Part shown: piece by piece, positions 15,991 through 24,858 of the stretch | Layout of the letters: the number at the start of each line of letters is the position of its first letter | Numbering within the stretch: position 1 is the first letter of the stretch | Source of the DNA: Sphingobacterium spiritivorum | Lineage (GTDB): Bacteria > Bacteroidota > Bacteroidia > Sphingobacteriales > Sphingobacteriaceae | NCBI RefSeq assembly: GCF_016725325.1 | Contig: NZ_CP068083.1 | Coordinates: 2,542,001-2,606,000 of the forward strand | DNA length: 64,000 nucleotides | Direction of reading: 5' to 3' | Made by a program: the position numbers and the translations under genes | The notes under the pieces: generated by a model | Told to the model about the DNA's origin: nothing | The model's database searches: none | The model's input: only the letters and a program-made list of their open reading frames with translations

Positions 15991-16092
15991 AAAAATGGGT
16001 AAGCTCCTTTTATCGCACCGCTCAACCAAATACCCTTGCTGTGTTCCCACCCTGGGGGAGTCAATGGGAGCTGGTCGTAAAAGACTTACCCA
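15991..16092 (-). ncRNA. ffs: Signal recognition particle RNA (bacterial small type)
   Basis: Read on the minus strand from 16091, the RNA opens with GGGTAAG, which pairs with CTTACCC at its 3' end (15997-16003). The apex holds the diagnostic domain IV: CCAGG, a GTG-GGAA-CAC tetraloop stem, then AGCAAGG. This is the same arrangement as the E. coli 4.5S RNA loop (CAGG, GGAA tetraloop, AGCA). A TACTTTTG promoter box lies just upstream, and an oligo-T follows the closing stem. The length of about 100 nt fits the small bacterial class. It binds Ffh for co-translational targeting of membrane proteins. Confidence 0.88.
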
Positions 16093-16095
16093 CCG

Positions 16096-16103
16096 CAAAA
16101 GTA
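16096..16103 (-). promoter_or_regulatory. -7 box of the SRP RNA gene
   Basis: TACTTTTG on the minus strand ends five bases before the predicted first G of the SRP RNA, the expected distance from a -7 element to the start of transcription. Confidence 0.6.
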
Positions 16104-16198
16104 GCAAAATATTGGTAATACAGAAAATAAATGCCCGATATTTTACTATAAGGCTGATTTTCATGAGAATATATTTTCGCTAAATAGTTGTTTAAAAC

Positions 16199-16242
16199 TA
16201 TCATGAGCATATTTATTGGTTTTACTATATATGCTCATGATA
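16199..16242. terminator. Perfect 14-bp inverted repeat downstream of the MFS/DUF6814 operon
   Basis: TATCATGAGCATAT at 16199-16212 and its exact complement at 16229-16242 are separated by 16 bases. It lies between the end of the DUF6814 gene and the SRP RNA promoter. The stem is AT-rich and not followed by a clear T-run, so it could be a terminator or a binding site. A partial third copy (TCATGAGAATAT) lies near 16171. Confidence 0.45.
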
Positions 16243-16259
16243 ATCTACATCAGATTAAC

Positions 16260-16487
16260 TTACATTTTCTCCGTGTGGTATTCACTGGTCCACGCAAAAT
16301 ATCCGAAAAGGGCCAGTCCGACAGAAATAATAGGCGTTAGAACCGCCAGTATGATGATCCCAAATACCAGATCTTCCTGATGGCCGGTGCCTATCTTTGG
16401 AATGGCAAGTTCGAAAATGCAGAAATAAGCTGTGAAAAGTGCTAATGCTATCCACACAATTCCTAAAAGTTTTTTTACAGATTCCAT
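16260..16487 (-). CDS. Small membrane protein, DUF6814 family
   Basis: 75 residues with two predicted membrane helices (LLGIVWIALALFTAYFCIF at about 7-25 and LVFGIIILAVLTPIISVGLALFGYF at about 40-64). It follows the MFS transporter by six bases in the same direction. Small proteins of this family are regularly found next to metabolite:proton symporters in Bacteroidota, which suggests a transporter accessory role. No function is established. Confidence 0.75.
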   Translation of the reverse strand: MESVKKLLGIVWIALALFTAYFCIFELAIPKIGTGHQEDLVFGIIILAVLTPIISVGLALFGYFAWTSEYHTEKM

Positions 16488-16493
16488 AGTGTT

Positions 16494-18002
16494 TTAGTCA
16501 TTAACATTTTTGTGAATAATAGATTTGTTAATATAGAGGGCTCCTATTATAAAACATACCGCCGAAATTATAATCGGATACCAGAGTCCGGCAAGATAAA
16601 ACTCAGGATCCTGAGCGGTTTTTGCATTACTGGCCAGATAGGTTGATACGGCAGGAAGAAGCCCCCCAAATATACCGTTACCTATATGATAAGGTAAGGA
16701 CATAGACGTATAACGTATTTTCACGGGGAACATTTCTACCAGAAAGGCTGCTATAGGACCATAGACCATTGTGATATAAATAATCTGTATAAAGATAAGA
16801 GCGGTGAGCCAGGCTCTGTTTTTGCCCTGTATAGTGATTGTTGTCTTGACAGTTTCTTTAGCTTCGCCGATAGTTGCAGAGGTAGTGACTTTTGAAGTGG
16901 TACCATCTGTGTACTCTTTTTCTATAGTTTGAAAACTGGCATTATGAACCTCATCCAATCCGGATGTACGGGTCGTTTTTGCAATGACTTCTTCCTTTTG
17001 TTGGGTATCAGTCACCACATACATAGCTTTATAAATAGGTCTGTAGGTTAGGATAGCCAGAAGCATACCTGAAAGCATAATCCATTTCCGGCCGATCTTA
17101 TCACTCAGCCAGCCAAAAACGATAAAAAAAGGAGTCCCTATCAATAAAGCAGTACCTAATATGGTGTCAGCCTGATCTGAATCCAGAAACATGACCGTTT
17201 TCATAAAGCTCATGGAGTAAAACTGCCCTGTGTACCAGACTACGCCCTGTCCCATAGCAGCTCCGAATAGTGCCAGAAGTACAAATTTCAGATTATACCG
17301 GTTGCCAAAACTCTCTTTCAAAGGATTAACAGACACTTTGCCTTCCGTCTTTGCTTTCTGGAACTCAGGAGATTCATCCATATTCTTACGAATCAGGTAA
17401 GAGACATATACCATAATAATAGATAACATAAAAGGTACACGCCATCCCCAGGTATCAAATTGTTCTGCCGACAATATACTTTTGGTCAGCAGGATTACAA
17501 TCAGAGAAATAAACAAACCAAAGGTTGCCGTTGTCTGAATCCAGGACGTCCAGTATCCACGCTGACCTTTCGGAGCATGCTCTGCCACATACGTGGCCGC
17601 TCCTCCGTATTCACCTCCTAAGGCTAACCCTTGCAGAAGTCGCAGAATAAGAACCAGCAGGGGTGCCCAGAAACCAATAGAATCGTAGCTTGGAATACAG
17701 CCTATCAGAAAAGTAGCTCCTCCCATCAGGAGCAAAGTGACCATAAATGTGTATTTGCGACCTATCATATCGCCCAGTCTTCCGAAAAATAAGGCTCCGA
17801 ATGGCCGGACCACAAATCCGGCAGCAAATGTGGCTAATGTGGACAGAAAAGCTGCCGTTGGATTGTCTGAAGGAAAAAACTTCGTAGAAATGACTACGGA
17901 GAGACTTCCGAAAATAAAGAAATCGTACCATTCAATCAGTGTTCCCATAGAGGAGGCACCGATGACTTTCCAGATTCCCTTTTTACTGACTGTTTCTTTC
18001 AT
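16494..18002 (-). CDS. MFS transporter, metabolite:H+ symporter (MHS) family
   Basis: 502 residues with twelve predicted membrane segments. The N-terminus GTLIEWYDFFIFGSL is characteristic of the MHS family (proline/betaine, shikimate, dicarboxylate symporters). GRLGDMIGRKYTF at about 75-87 is the loop 2-3 motif, and LQGLALGGEYGGAATYVAEH at about 124-143 is also typical. A hydrophilic insert of about 70 residues (roughly 325-395, VTDTQQKEEVIAKTTRTSG onward) interrupts the second half and is not usual in the family. The substrate cannot be deduced. It lies downstream of dprA with an eight-base gap and upstream of the DUF6814 gene, probably as one operon. Confidence 0.9.
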   Translation of the reverse strand: MKETVSKKGIWKVIGASSMGTLIEWYDFFIFGSLSVVISTKFFPSDNPTAAFLSTLATFAAGFVVRPFGALFFGRLGDMIGRKYTFMVTLLLMGGATFLIGCIPSYDSIGFWAPLLVLILRLLQGLALGGEYGGAATYVAEHAPKGQRGYWTSWIQTTATFGLFISLIVILLTKSILSAEQFDTWGWRVPFMLSIIMVYVSYLIRKNMDESPEFQKAKTEGKVSVNPLKESFGNRYNLKFVLLALFGAAMGQGVVWYTGQFYSMSFMKTVMFLDSDQADTILGTALLIGTPFFIVFGWLSDKIGRKWIMLSGMLLAILTYRPIYKAMYVVTDTQQKEEVIAKTTRTSGLDEVHNASFQTIEKEYTDGTTSKVTTSATIGEAKETVKTTITIQGKNRAWLTALIFIQIIYITMVYGPIAAFLVEMFPVKIRYTSMSLPYHIGNGIFGGLLPAVSTYLASNAKTAQDPEFYLAGLWYPIIISAVCFIIGALYINKSIIHKNVND

Positions 18003-18010
18003 AAGTAGGT

Positions 18011-19129
18011 TTAGTGTTGATATAGGTGATGTAATTTATATACTTTTCCGGGCATAGAGAGAATTATACCTTCCATTTCCAGTTCGAGGAGTGAAATAGC
18101 AAGCTGACTTTGAGGTAATGCACAATGTATTGCGATCTCATCAATAGGAACTGCATTCTGCTGTTGCAGAAATTGAAATATTTTTTCCTGCTCTTCGCTG
18201 AGTTGGGGTGGAAGTAATGATAGCTGAGCTGAAGATTTTTGATTTTGGTTTTGCTCTTGTTCCCAGTTCATCAGATAAAAGAGATCTGCAGCATTACGGA
18301 TAAGGTGAGCGCGGTTTGTTTTGATCAGGTAATTACATCCTGCGGAAGATTCCTGATCAATACCTCCTGGAAAGGCACATACATCCCGATTGTAGGTGTT
18401 CGCTATTTCTGCAGTAATCAGGGCGCCACCTCTTGATGCCGCTTCAATAACAATAGTTACATCTGCCATTCCAGCGATTATCCGGTTACGCATCGGGAAA
18501 TTTTGTCTGTCCGGATTTGTACCGGAAGTGAATTCCGTAAGTAACCCTCCACAGGACACCATATCCGCAGCTATTCTCCGGTGTGCAGCCGGATATATAC
18601 GGTCCAGTCCATGTCCCAATATGCCTAAGGTTGGGATATCATGACGAAGTGCAGTCTGATGAGCATAAATATCAATGCCATAAGCCAGACCGCTGATGAT
18701 CTGTATATCGGGATGTTTTAGCTCCTCAATCAGTTCATCGCAGATCCGTTGTCCGTATGTTGTTGCTTTTCGTGTGCCGACGATACTGATGGTCCTGGCC
18801 GGGTTGAGCGATTCCGAACCTTTATAATAGAGCAGCACAGGAGCATCATCACATTCACGTAATCGTCTGGGATAACGATCGTCTTCTATCCACAGCAGGT
18901 CTATATGATGAGCGGAGATAAATGCCAGTTCCTGCTCCGCTTCCAGTAATACGTCCTTTGACCGTATGCGGTCTATAATAGCTGTATTAATGCCGGGAAT
19001 GGTTAAAAGCTGTTTCTTTGAAGCAGAAAAAATAGCTTCCACAGAGTCGCAATGAGAAAGAAGAGATCGTGACAATCGGGGACCAATGCCTTTTACTTTG
19101 GTCAAAGCTATTTGTAGTAAAGTATTCAT
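18011..19129 (-). CDS. dprA: DNA-processing protein DprA
   Basis: Loads RecA on incoming single-stranded DNA during natural transformation and is widely conserved even outside competent species. 372 residues. A helix-hairpin-helix region at the N-terminus (LTKVKGIGPRLSRSLL) leads into the Rossmann-like domain with SIVGTRKATTYGQRICDEL at about 114-132, ISGLAYGIDIYAHQTAL at about 140-156, and GGALITAEIANTYNRDV with FPGGIDQESSAGCNYLIK. A C-terminal winged helix (about 308-365) completes the standard layout. It is the first gene of the apparent dprA-MFS-DUF6814 operon. Confidence 0.95.
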   Translation of the reverse strand: MNTLLQIALTKVKGIGPRLSRSLLSHCDSVEAIFSASKKQLLTIPGINTAIIDRIRSKDVLLEAEQELAFISAHHIDLLWIEDDRYPRRLRECDDAPVLLYYKGSESLNPARTISIVGTRKATTYGQRICDELIEELKHPDIQIISGLAYGIDIYAHQTALRHDIPTLGILGHGLDRIYPAAHRRIAADMVSCGGLLTEFTSGTNPDRQNFPMRNRIIAGMADVTIVIEAASRGGALITAEIANTYNRDVCAFPGGIDQESSAGCNYLIKTNRAHLIRNAADLFYLMNWEQEQNQNQKSSAQLSLLPPQLSEEQEKIFQFLQQQNAVPIDEIAIHCALPQSQLAISLLELEMEGIILSMPGKVYKLHHLYQH

Positions 19130-19200
19130 AAATGGTTATCCTTAAAGATAAGGATAAATCCTGTAACTTGATTCCCCACCCGAAATTTTCTGAAGAATCG

Positions 19201-19208
19201 TATCTTTG
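19201..19208 (+). promoter_or_regulatory. -7 box upstream of the 77-residue protein gene
   Basis: TATCTTTG fits TAnnTTTG, about 80 bases before the ATG at 19288. The -33 element is not clear. Confidence 0.4.
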
Positions 19209-19287
19209 CAACGATAAAGAGATGAAAGTCTCCGCAGATTTTATAAAAATAAAAGCAGTCTCAGGCTGAACAACAAAACTACATAGT

Positions 19288-19521
19288 ATGGAAACAAAGG
19301 AGCCCTTTGATATTGAAATAGAAGATATTGTATATTCTGTTTTTCCGGAAGAGGAAGATACGTATGTGATCTTTAAAGAAGGTAAAGAATATGTGCAGAT
19401 TATTAAGGATACAGATACCACCTGGTTGAAACTGAATCCCGAAACAGGATTACCAATGTTTGGTATGGATGAGGAAATTAATCTGATCGGACAAAAGATC
19501 AGAGAAGAAACCGGATCATAA
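19288..19521 (+). CDS. Small conserved hypothetical protein
   Basis: 77 acidic residues, predicted soluble and mostly beta-stranded (IEDIVYSVFPEEEDTYVIF, YVQIIKDTDTTWLKLNPETG). I recall similar short proteins in Sphingobacteriales but no function. It stands alone between divergent dprA and convergent rsmG, with its own promoter box. The ORF on the opposite strand (18987-19532) is an antisense shadow. Confidence 0.7.
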   Translation: METKEPFDIEIEDIVYSVFPEEEDTYVIFKEGKEYVQIIKDTDTTWLKLNPETGLPMFGMDEEINLIGQKIREETGS

Positions 19522-19580
19522 AAAATCAACACGTTTTTGGCTTGTTAAATATTTTCGCAAGCCAAAAACATATTTATGAG

Positions 19581-20216
19581 TTACATGGGTACGTAAACCA
19601 CGTACTTGGTTTCAAAGAAATCTTCAGTAAAATAATCTGACAAAGGATGAAGCTCCGCTTTGAGTCTGGACTCTTTGATTTCTTCTTTCAGATCTCCTCC
19701 TTTTAAATACAGGATACCGTTAGGAACACCGTTTTTATCCTGTTTCAAAAATTTATTGCGGATCCATGGTGCAAAATCTCCTAATCTTGTCACTGCTCTG
19801 GATACGACGAAATCGTATTTATAATCCAGTTGCTCCGCTCGCATATGATCGGCTTCCACATTTGTAAGTCCTAATGCTGAGGCTACTTCCCGCACTACTT
19901 TTATTTTTTTTCCGATCGAATCGACAAGGTGAAACCTGACTTCGGGAAACAAGATGGCTAAAGGTATACCCGGAAATCCTCCTCCTGTACCAACATCCAG
20001 AATATGTGTGCCCGGTGCAAACTCAGTCATAAACTTAGCAATACCCAGCGAATGAAGCACGTGGTGGAGATAAAGGCTCTCTATATCTTTACGCGATATC
20101 ACATTGATCTGGTTATTCCAGAAAGGATATAACTCGGCTAGTTGTGCAAACTGAGTTTTTTGTGTTTCCGTTAATTTCGGAAAGTATTTATAGATAATGT
20201 CTACTGAAGGATTCAA
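19581..20216 (-). CDS. rsmG: 16S rRNA (guanine527-N7)-methyltransferase RsmG
   Basis: Methylates N7 of G527 in 16S rRNA with S-adenosylmethionine. 211 residues. The N-terminal helix contains WNNQINVISRKDIESLYLHHVLHS, and the SAM-binding motif HILDVGTGGGFPGIPLAI lies at about residues 70-87. FHLVDSIGKKIKVVREV and FVVSRAVTRLGDF follow, all typical of the family formerly called GidB. It lies 24 bases downstream of a glycosyltransferase gene in the same direction. Confidence 0.96.
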   Translation of the reverse strand: MNPSVDIIYKYFPKLTETQKTQFAQLAELYPFWNNQINVISRKDIESLYLHHVLHSLGIAKFMTEFAPGTHILDVGTGGGFPGIPLAILFPEVRFHLVDSIGKKIKVVREVASALGLTNVEADHMRAEQLDYKYDFVVSRAVTRLGDFAPWIRNKFLKQDKNGVPNGILYLKGGDLKEEIKESRLKAELHPLSDYFTEDFFETKYVVYVPM

Positions 20217-20240
20217 AATACGTATGGATTGAATAAATAA

Positions 20241-21389
20241 TTATTTCCAGCTGCGTTGCGGTTTCTTCCTGTTGAATAAACCATTGATGCAAATATAGAA
20301 ATAGTAATACAGGTCTAAAAATGGTAACCACCAGATAAGATCGTGTACAGCAAGTTTTTTGTAAACAGTACGAAAGACAATGATCTGCACAAGTAGTCTC
20401 AATACATAGGCTCCTGCCATATAATACCACATCGTCGGAAATAAGGCTACGCAGGTAATTAAGGTGATGTAAAATAAAATACCCGAAGCGAGCTGGGTCG
20501 CTAACATACGCTGGTGTTTCTTTTTGTATAGAACAGATGCTCCGGAATGTCTTGCTTTTTGTTTGTAATAACTTTTCCAGCTGTCTTTAGGTACAGAGTA
20601 CATATGGGCATCAGGATGTATGACGATCCGGGTATTTTGCTTGTTTGCATTATGATTGACAAACAGGTCATCATCACCTGACTTGATATGCATATGCGAA
20701 GTAAATCCTTTTCCTTTGAAAAATAATTCTTTGGTATACGCCATATTACGGCCTACACCCATGTATGCATTCTTCTTCAGTGCATACGAAAGGTAACTCA
20801 TCGCAGTATGTGTAGTTTCGAAGCGGATGAGCTTATTCAGGAATCCGCGTTGTCTGAAATAAGGAGAGTAACCCAGAATAATCTCTTTTCCTTCTGTAAA
20901 AGCGCCTGCCATTTCCGAAAGCCATAGCGGCGAATTGGGCTGGCAATCCGCATCTGTGAAGACGAAATGTGAATACTTTGCAGCTTTTATACCCATCGTC
21001 ACCCCAAATTTCTTATTGTGCTTGAGTTGAATGTGTTCCTTGATTTCCACTACCTTTAAGTGCATATATTTACGTTCAAAGTCCTGCAGTACCCATTTGG
21101 TGTCATCATTTGAGCAATCATTGACGACCACAACTTCAAATTGGGGATATTCCTGTTCCAGGATTAGCGGTAAAAACGTTTTGAGATTATGCTCTTCATT
21201 ACGAGCACAGATAATAACGGAAACAGGAACCTGATCTGCGTTCTGCTGATAAGATTGTACACGATACCGGCTTACTTTAGTATATACAAACAGGATGTAA
21301 TACAGTTGGATAAGTAAGAAAATACCTAAAATAAACAAGGCCAGATAAAAGAATGTAAAATGGCTTTGAAAAAAATGAAATATATTCAC
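20241..21389 (-). CDS. Membrane-bound family 2 glycosyltransferase
   Basis: 382 residues. One N-terminal membrane segment (about 12-35) is followed by a GT-A domain. It has PVSVIICARNEEHNLKTFLP at about 51-70, VVVVNDCSNDDT at about 85-96, the metal-binding FTDADCQPNS at about 145-154, and GDDDLFVNHNANKQ around 238. Two or three membrane helices close the protein (about 300-365). This layout resembles processive or lipid-linked sugar transferases. Donor and acceptor cannot be inferred. It probably shares a transcript with rsmG. Confidence 0.88.
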   Translation of the reverse strand: MNIFHFFQSHFTFFYLALFILGIFLLIQLYYILFVYTKVSRYRVQSYQQNADQVPVSVIICARNEEHNLKTFLPLILEQEYPQFEVVVVNDCSNDDTKWVLQDFERKYMHLKVVEIKEHIQLKHNKKFGVTMGIKAAKYSHFVFTDADCQPNSPLWLSEMAGAFTEGKEIILGYSPYFRQRGFLNKLIRFETTHTAMSYLSYALKKNAYMGVGRNMAYTKELFFKGKGFTSHMHIKSGDDDLFVNHNANKQNTRIVIHPDAHMYSVPKDSWKSYYKQKARHSGASVLYKKKHQRMLATQLASGILFYITLITCVALFPTMWYYMAGAYVLRLLVQIIVFRTVYKKLAVHDLIWWLPFLDLYYYFYICINGLFNRKKPQRSWK

Positions 21390-21495
21390 TGGAAAAAATT
21401 ATAACGATTCTATGATGAATCATGAATTCGAGCGTTAAAATTAGTTATTTATTGTCAAAGTGAACGATTTGATTGCAATATTTATAGGAGAGATG

Positions 21496-21526
21496 TTTAC
21501 AGATGCCATAATTTGTAGTACTTTTG
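21496..21526 (+). promoter_or_regulatory. Promoter of tgt
   Basis: TTTA at 21496-21499, a 19-base spacer, then TACTTTTG at 21519-21526 fit the Bacteroidetes TTTG-N19-TAnnTTTG pattern with one mismatch. The leader before the ATG at 21624 would be about 95 bases. Confidence 0.5.
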
Positions 21527-21623
21527 CAGGTGTTTTTTAATGGCCGGTGTACGGTCAAATACAGAAGAAATACATAAAGGTATATCCGGACTGTATGTTT
21601 CTGACAGATAGAGAGGTTAATTC

Positions 21624-22754
21624 ATGAAATTCACGCTTCAAGCAAACGATAAATTTTCTAAAGCCCGTGCCGGGGAAATTGAAACGGCCCATGGTAAAAT
21701 TCAGACGCCCATCTTTATGCCTGTTGGTACTGCGGGTACGGTCAAAGCTGTACATCAGCACGAGCTGAAACAGGATATTGAAGCGCAGATTATCCTTGGT
21801 AATACGTATCATTTATATCTGCGTCCTGGACTGGATGTCCTTAATAAAGCTGGAGGGCTTCACAAGTTTATCGGATGGGATCGCCCTATTCTGACAGATA
21901 GCGGTGGATATCAGGTCTATTCCCTGACGGAAGTGCGTAAGATCAAAGAAGAAGGTGTAACATTCAGATCACATGTAGATGGTTCCAAACATCTGTTTAC
22001 ACCGGAGAATGTCATGGATACACAACGTGTTATCGGTGCAGATATCATTATGGCATTTGACGAATGTACTCCTTATCCTTGCGACTACGGATATGCCCGC
22101 CGTTCTCTGGACATGACGCATCGCTGGCTGAAGCGCTGTTGTGACAGATTTGATACAACAGATCCGTTATACGGATACGATCAGACACTTTTCCCGATTG
22201 TACAAGGATCTGTGTATAAAGATTTACGTGAAAAATCTGCAGAAGTCATTGCTTCTTTTAACCGGGAAGGAAATGCTATTGGCGGATTGTCTGTCGGAGA
22301 ACCGGCCGAAGAGATGTATGCTATGACAGAAGTCGTATGTAATATATTGCCGACCGAAAAACCACGTTATCTGATGGGAGTGGGTACTCCGATCAATTTG
22401 TTGGAAAATATTGCGCTTGGTATCGATATGTTTGACTGTGTAATGCCAACCCGTAACGCACGTAACGGAATGTTGTTTACGCAGAACGGAATCATCAATA
22501 TCAAAAATGAAAAATGGAAAGATGACTTCTCTCCGATAGAACCTGAAAGTGATCTGATGGCCGATCAGGTATACACAAAAGCCTATTTGAGACATCTGAT
22601 TCGTTCACAGGAAATTTTAGGAGCTCAAATTGCTTCATTACATAATTTACATTTTTATCTTTGGCTTGTTAATCAGGCTCGTGAGAAAATTGTGGATGGC
22701 ACATTTTACGAGTGGAAAAACAAAATGGTCAAAATTTTAGGGCAACGGTTGTAA
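21624..22754 (+). CDS. tgt: tRNA-guanine transglycosylase (queuine type)
   Basis: Exchanges guanine 34 of tRNAs with GUN anticodons for the queuosine precursor preQ1. 376 residues. It has the general base in TDSGGYQVYSL at about 91-101, the substrate-pocket residues GGLSVGEPAEEM, and the nucleophile region MFDCVMPTRNARNG near 271-284. Oddly, the C-terminal zinc site, normally CxCxxC before YSRAYLHHL, reads SDLMAD before QVYTKAYLRHL, so all three cysteines are gone while the histidine of ASLHNLHFYL is kept. Fold and activity may be kept without zinc. It is first in a run with the LptF/G permease and the DMT exporter. Confidence 0.94.
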   Translation: MKFTLQANDKFSKARAGEIETAHGKIQTPIFMPVGTAGTVKAVHQHELKQDIEAQIILGNTYHLYLRPGLDVLNKAGGLHKFIGWDRPILTDSGGYQVYSLTEVRKIKEEGVTFRSHVDGSKHLFTPENVMDTQRVIGADIIMAFDECTPYPCDYGYARRSLDMTHRWLKRCCDRFDTTDPLYGYDQTLFPIVQGSVYKDLREKSAEVIASFNREGNAIGGLSVGEPAEEMYAMTEVVCNILPTEKPRYLMGVGTPINLLENIALGIDMFDCVMPTRNARNGMLFTQNGIINIKNEKWKDDFSPIEPESDLMADQVYTKAYLRHLIRSQEILGAQIASLHNLHFYLWLVNQAREKIVDGTFYEWKNKMVKILGQRL

Positions 22755-22776
22755 GCTAACGCGTAAGCTGCGATTC

Positions 22777-23856
22777 ATGAAAATAATAGATTGGTATATT
22801 ATTAAGAAGTATTTGTCGACGTTCGTCTTCACTATGGCTATTTTTACTGTGGTCATGGTTATTTTTGACGTTTCCGAAAAACTGGATAATTTCCTGCAAT
22901 ATAAAGCGCCGATCTCCAAAATAGTATTTCAGTATTATGCCGGATTTATTCCTTTTTATCTGAATTTTTTATCTCCGCTGATCAACTTTATTGCCGTTAT
23001 TTTCTTTACCTCCAAGATGGCAGATCAGACCGAGATCGTGCCTATTCTGAGTGGAGGAATGAGTTTCAACCGAATGTTGAGGCCATATATGATTGCAGCT
23101 TCGCTCATTTTTGCTGTCACTTTTGTATTTAACATTTATATTATTCCGCGTACGAATAAAATGAAAGTGAGCTTTGAGAATGTATATGTCAAGCCTGATA
23201 AAGCCGGTGGATCTATCTCTGCTACTCATATGCAGATCGACTCCGATACGTACGTATACATTGATAATTTCGATACAAAGCAAAAAATAGGCTATAATTT
23301 TGTGCTGGAAAAATTTGATGGAGATCGCCTGAAAGAAAAGATGATTGCAGACAGGATACGCTGGGATTCAATTTCTACAAAATGGAAAATAGAGAATTAT
23401 ACCAACCGGGTTATCAATGGTCTTCAGGAGCGTATGGATAAGGCGGATCAGAAAGATACTACGCTGGATATGAAACCCTCCGATTTTGAGAAGTATGACA
23501 ATATGTTTACAGCAATGAATACCGATGAACTGAGTAAGCGTATCGACAAGGAAGAAACCCGGGGAACAGGTATGATGACCGAACTGTTGCTGGAAAAATA
23601 CAAACGGTATATATATCCGTTTTCCGCATTTATTCTGACGCTGATGGGAGTTTCGCTTTCTTCCAAGAAGGTAAGAGGAGGGATAGGACTTAGTCTGGGA
23701 TTAGGTATCGCATTGAGCTTTGTATATATAGTATTGATTCAGTTTTCAACCATGTTTTCGCTCAAAGGAGGTCTTCCGCCATTGATCGCCGTCATGATTC
23801 CGAATTTAATATTCCTGAGTTTAGGCCTTTATCTGATGTATAAAGCACCAAAATAA
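22777..23856 (+). CDS. LptF/LptG-family permease
   Basis: 359 residues with the family layout. Three N-terminal membrane segments (IFTVVMVIFDVSEKLDNF, FYLNFLSPLINFIAVIFFTSKM, GGMSFNRMLRPYMIAASLIFA) are followed by a periplasmic jellyroll domain (about 110-265) and three C-terminal segments (about 270-355). In the Lpt system it forms the membrane part of the ABC transporter that extracts lipopolysaccharide from the inner membrane. Whether it is LptF or LptG cannot be told here. It is 22 bases downstream of tgt, and an OstA-like LPS protein lies elsewhere in the window. Confidence 0.92.
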   Translation: MKIIDWYIIKKYLSTFVFTMAIFTVVMVIFDVSEKLDNFLQYKAPISKIVFQYYAGFIPFYLNFLSPLINFIAVIFFTSKMADQTEIVPILSGGMSFNRMLRPYMIAASLIFAVTFVFNIYIIPRTNKMKVSFENVYVKPDKAGGSISATHMQIDSDTYVYIDNFDTKQKIGYNFVLEKFDGDRLKEKMIADRIRWDSISTKWKIENYTNRVINGLQERMDKADQKDTTLDMKPSDFEKYDNMFTAMNTDELSKRIDKEETRGTGMMTELLLEKYKRYIYPFSAFILTLMGVSLSSKKVRGGIGLSLGLGIALSFVYIVLIQFSTMFSLKGGLPPLIAVMIPNLIFLSLGLYLMYKAPK

Positions 23857-23869
23857 TCCTTATTTTTTC

Positions 23870-24781
23870 ATGTCCTCCATCAAAATTAATCGCAATATTC
23901 TTGTTTTGCACCTGACTGTGCTGATTTGGGGTTTTACAGGTATTTTGGGCGGGTTGATTTCCGTATCAGCGATTCATCTGGTTTGGTATAGAGTAGGTAT
24001 TGCTGCCATTGCATTAGCGGTATATTTTGTATTTAAGCGTCAAAGTATAGTTGTCAGTAAGCGGGACTTCCTTAAATTTTTTATGACCGGAGCTGTGGTG
24101 GGATTACATTGGGTTCTGTTCTTTTATTCTATAAAAGTATCGACTGTATCTGTTACACTGGTAACACTCTCTTCGGTAACCTTATATACCGCCATATTTG
24201 AGCCTATGTTATACAAACGCAAAATAGCGGCTTTGGATATCGTCATTGGACTGATTATTATTTTGGGGATATACACTATATTTCAATTTGAAACCCGGTA
24301 TCTGGCCGGCATTATCAGTGGTCTGGCATGTGCATTCTGTGCGAGTGTATTCTCCATTCTCAATGGTAAGATGGTTAAATCATCCAGTCCAACAATTATT
24401 ACCTTTTACGAGATGCTGGGGGCTTTTTTCTGGATCAGTGTTTTTATGCTTTTCTCCGGAGATTTCAATGCCAGTATGCAACTTAGTCAGCAGGATCTCT
24501 GGTATTTATTGCTTTTGGGTGTTGTGTGTACGGCAGTAGCTTATGTTATGGGAGTGGCTGTAATGAAAGAGCTCACGGCATTTACTGTAGCATTGACGAC
24601 TAATCTGGAACCTGTTTACGGAATTATCCTTGCAGTATTGATATTTGGTCATAAAGAAACCATGAGTCTTGGCTTTTATGTAGGAGCAGTAATCGTATTG
24701 ACTGCTGTATTTCTATATCCATATGTCAAAACCCGAATGGAAAACCGGCAGAAAGATCTGGTTATCCGTAAGCTGCACTAA
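23870..24781 (+). CDS. DMT-superfamily (EamA) transporter
   Basis: 303 residues forming ten predicted membrane helices in two EamA repeats, with conserved HLTVLIWGFTGILGG at about 14-28 and VGLHWVLFFYSIKVSTVSV at about 77-95. The second repeat contains EMLGAFFWISVFM and LTTNLEPVYGIILAVLIFG. Such proteins export amino acids or other small metabolites. The substrate is unknown. It is 13 bases after the permease gene and ends before a strong hairpin. Confidence 0.9.
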   Translation: MSSIKINRNILVLHLTVLIWGFTGILGGLISVSAIHLVWYRVGIAAIALAVYFVFKRQSIVVSKRDFLKFFMTGAVVGLHWVLFFYSIKVSTVSVTLVTLSSVTLYTAIFEPMLYKRKIAALDIVIGLIIILGIYTIFQFETRYLAGIISGLACAFCASVFSILNGKMVKSSSPTIITFYEMLGAFFWISVFMLFSGDFNASMQLSQQDLWYLLLLGVVCTAVAYVMGVAVMKELTAFTVALTTNLEPVYGIILAVLIFGHKETMSLGFYVGAVIVLTAVFLYPYVKTRMENRQKDLVIRKLH

Positions 24782-24858
24782 AATTATCCGTTGTCCTTCC
24801 GGAGGATAATCCTGAAATTTATTATACTTTCCTGGAGATCGCTTTGGCATATCATAAT

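Noticed and set aside
15959..16183. Small open frames on both strands near accD
   Set aside because: They coincide with the SRP RNA gene and its promoter and do not look like protein.
18987..19532. 181-codon minus-strand frame overlapping the start of dprA
   Set aside because: It covers the 77-residue gene in antisense and is low-complexity Ser/Ile-rich translation.
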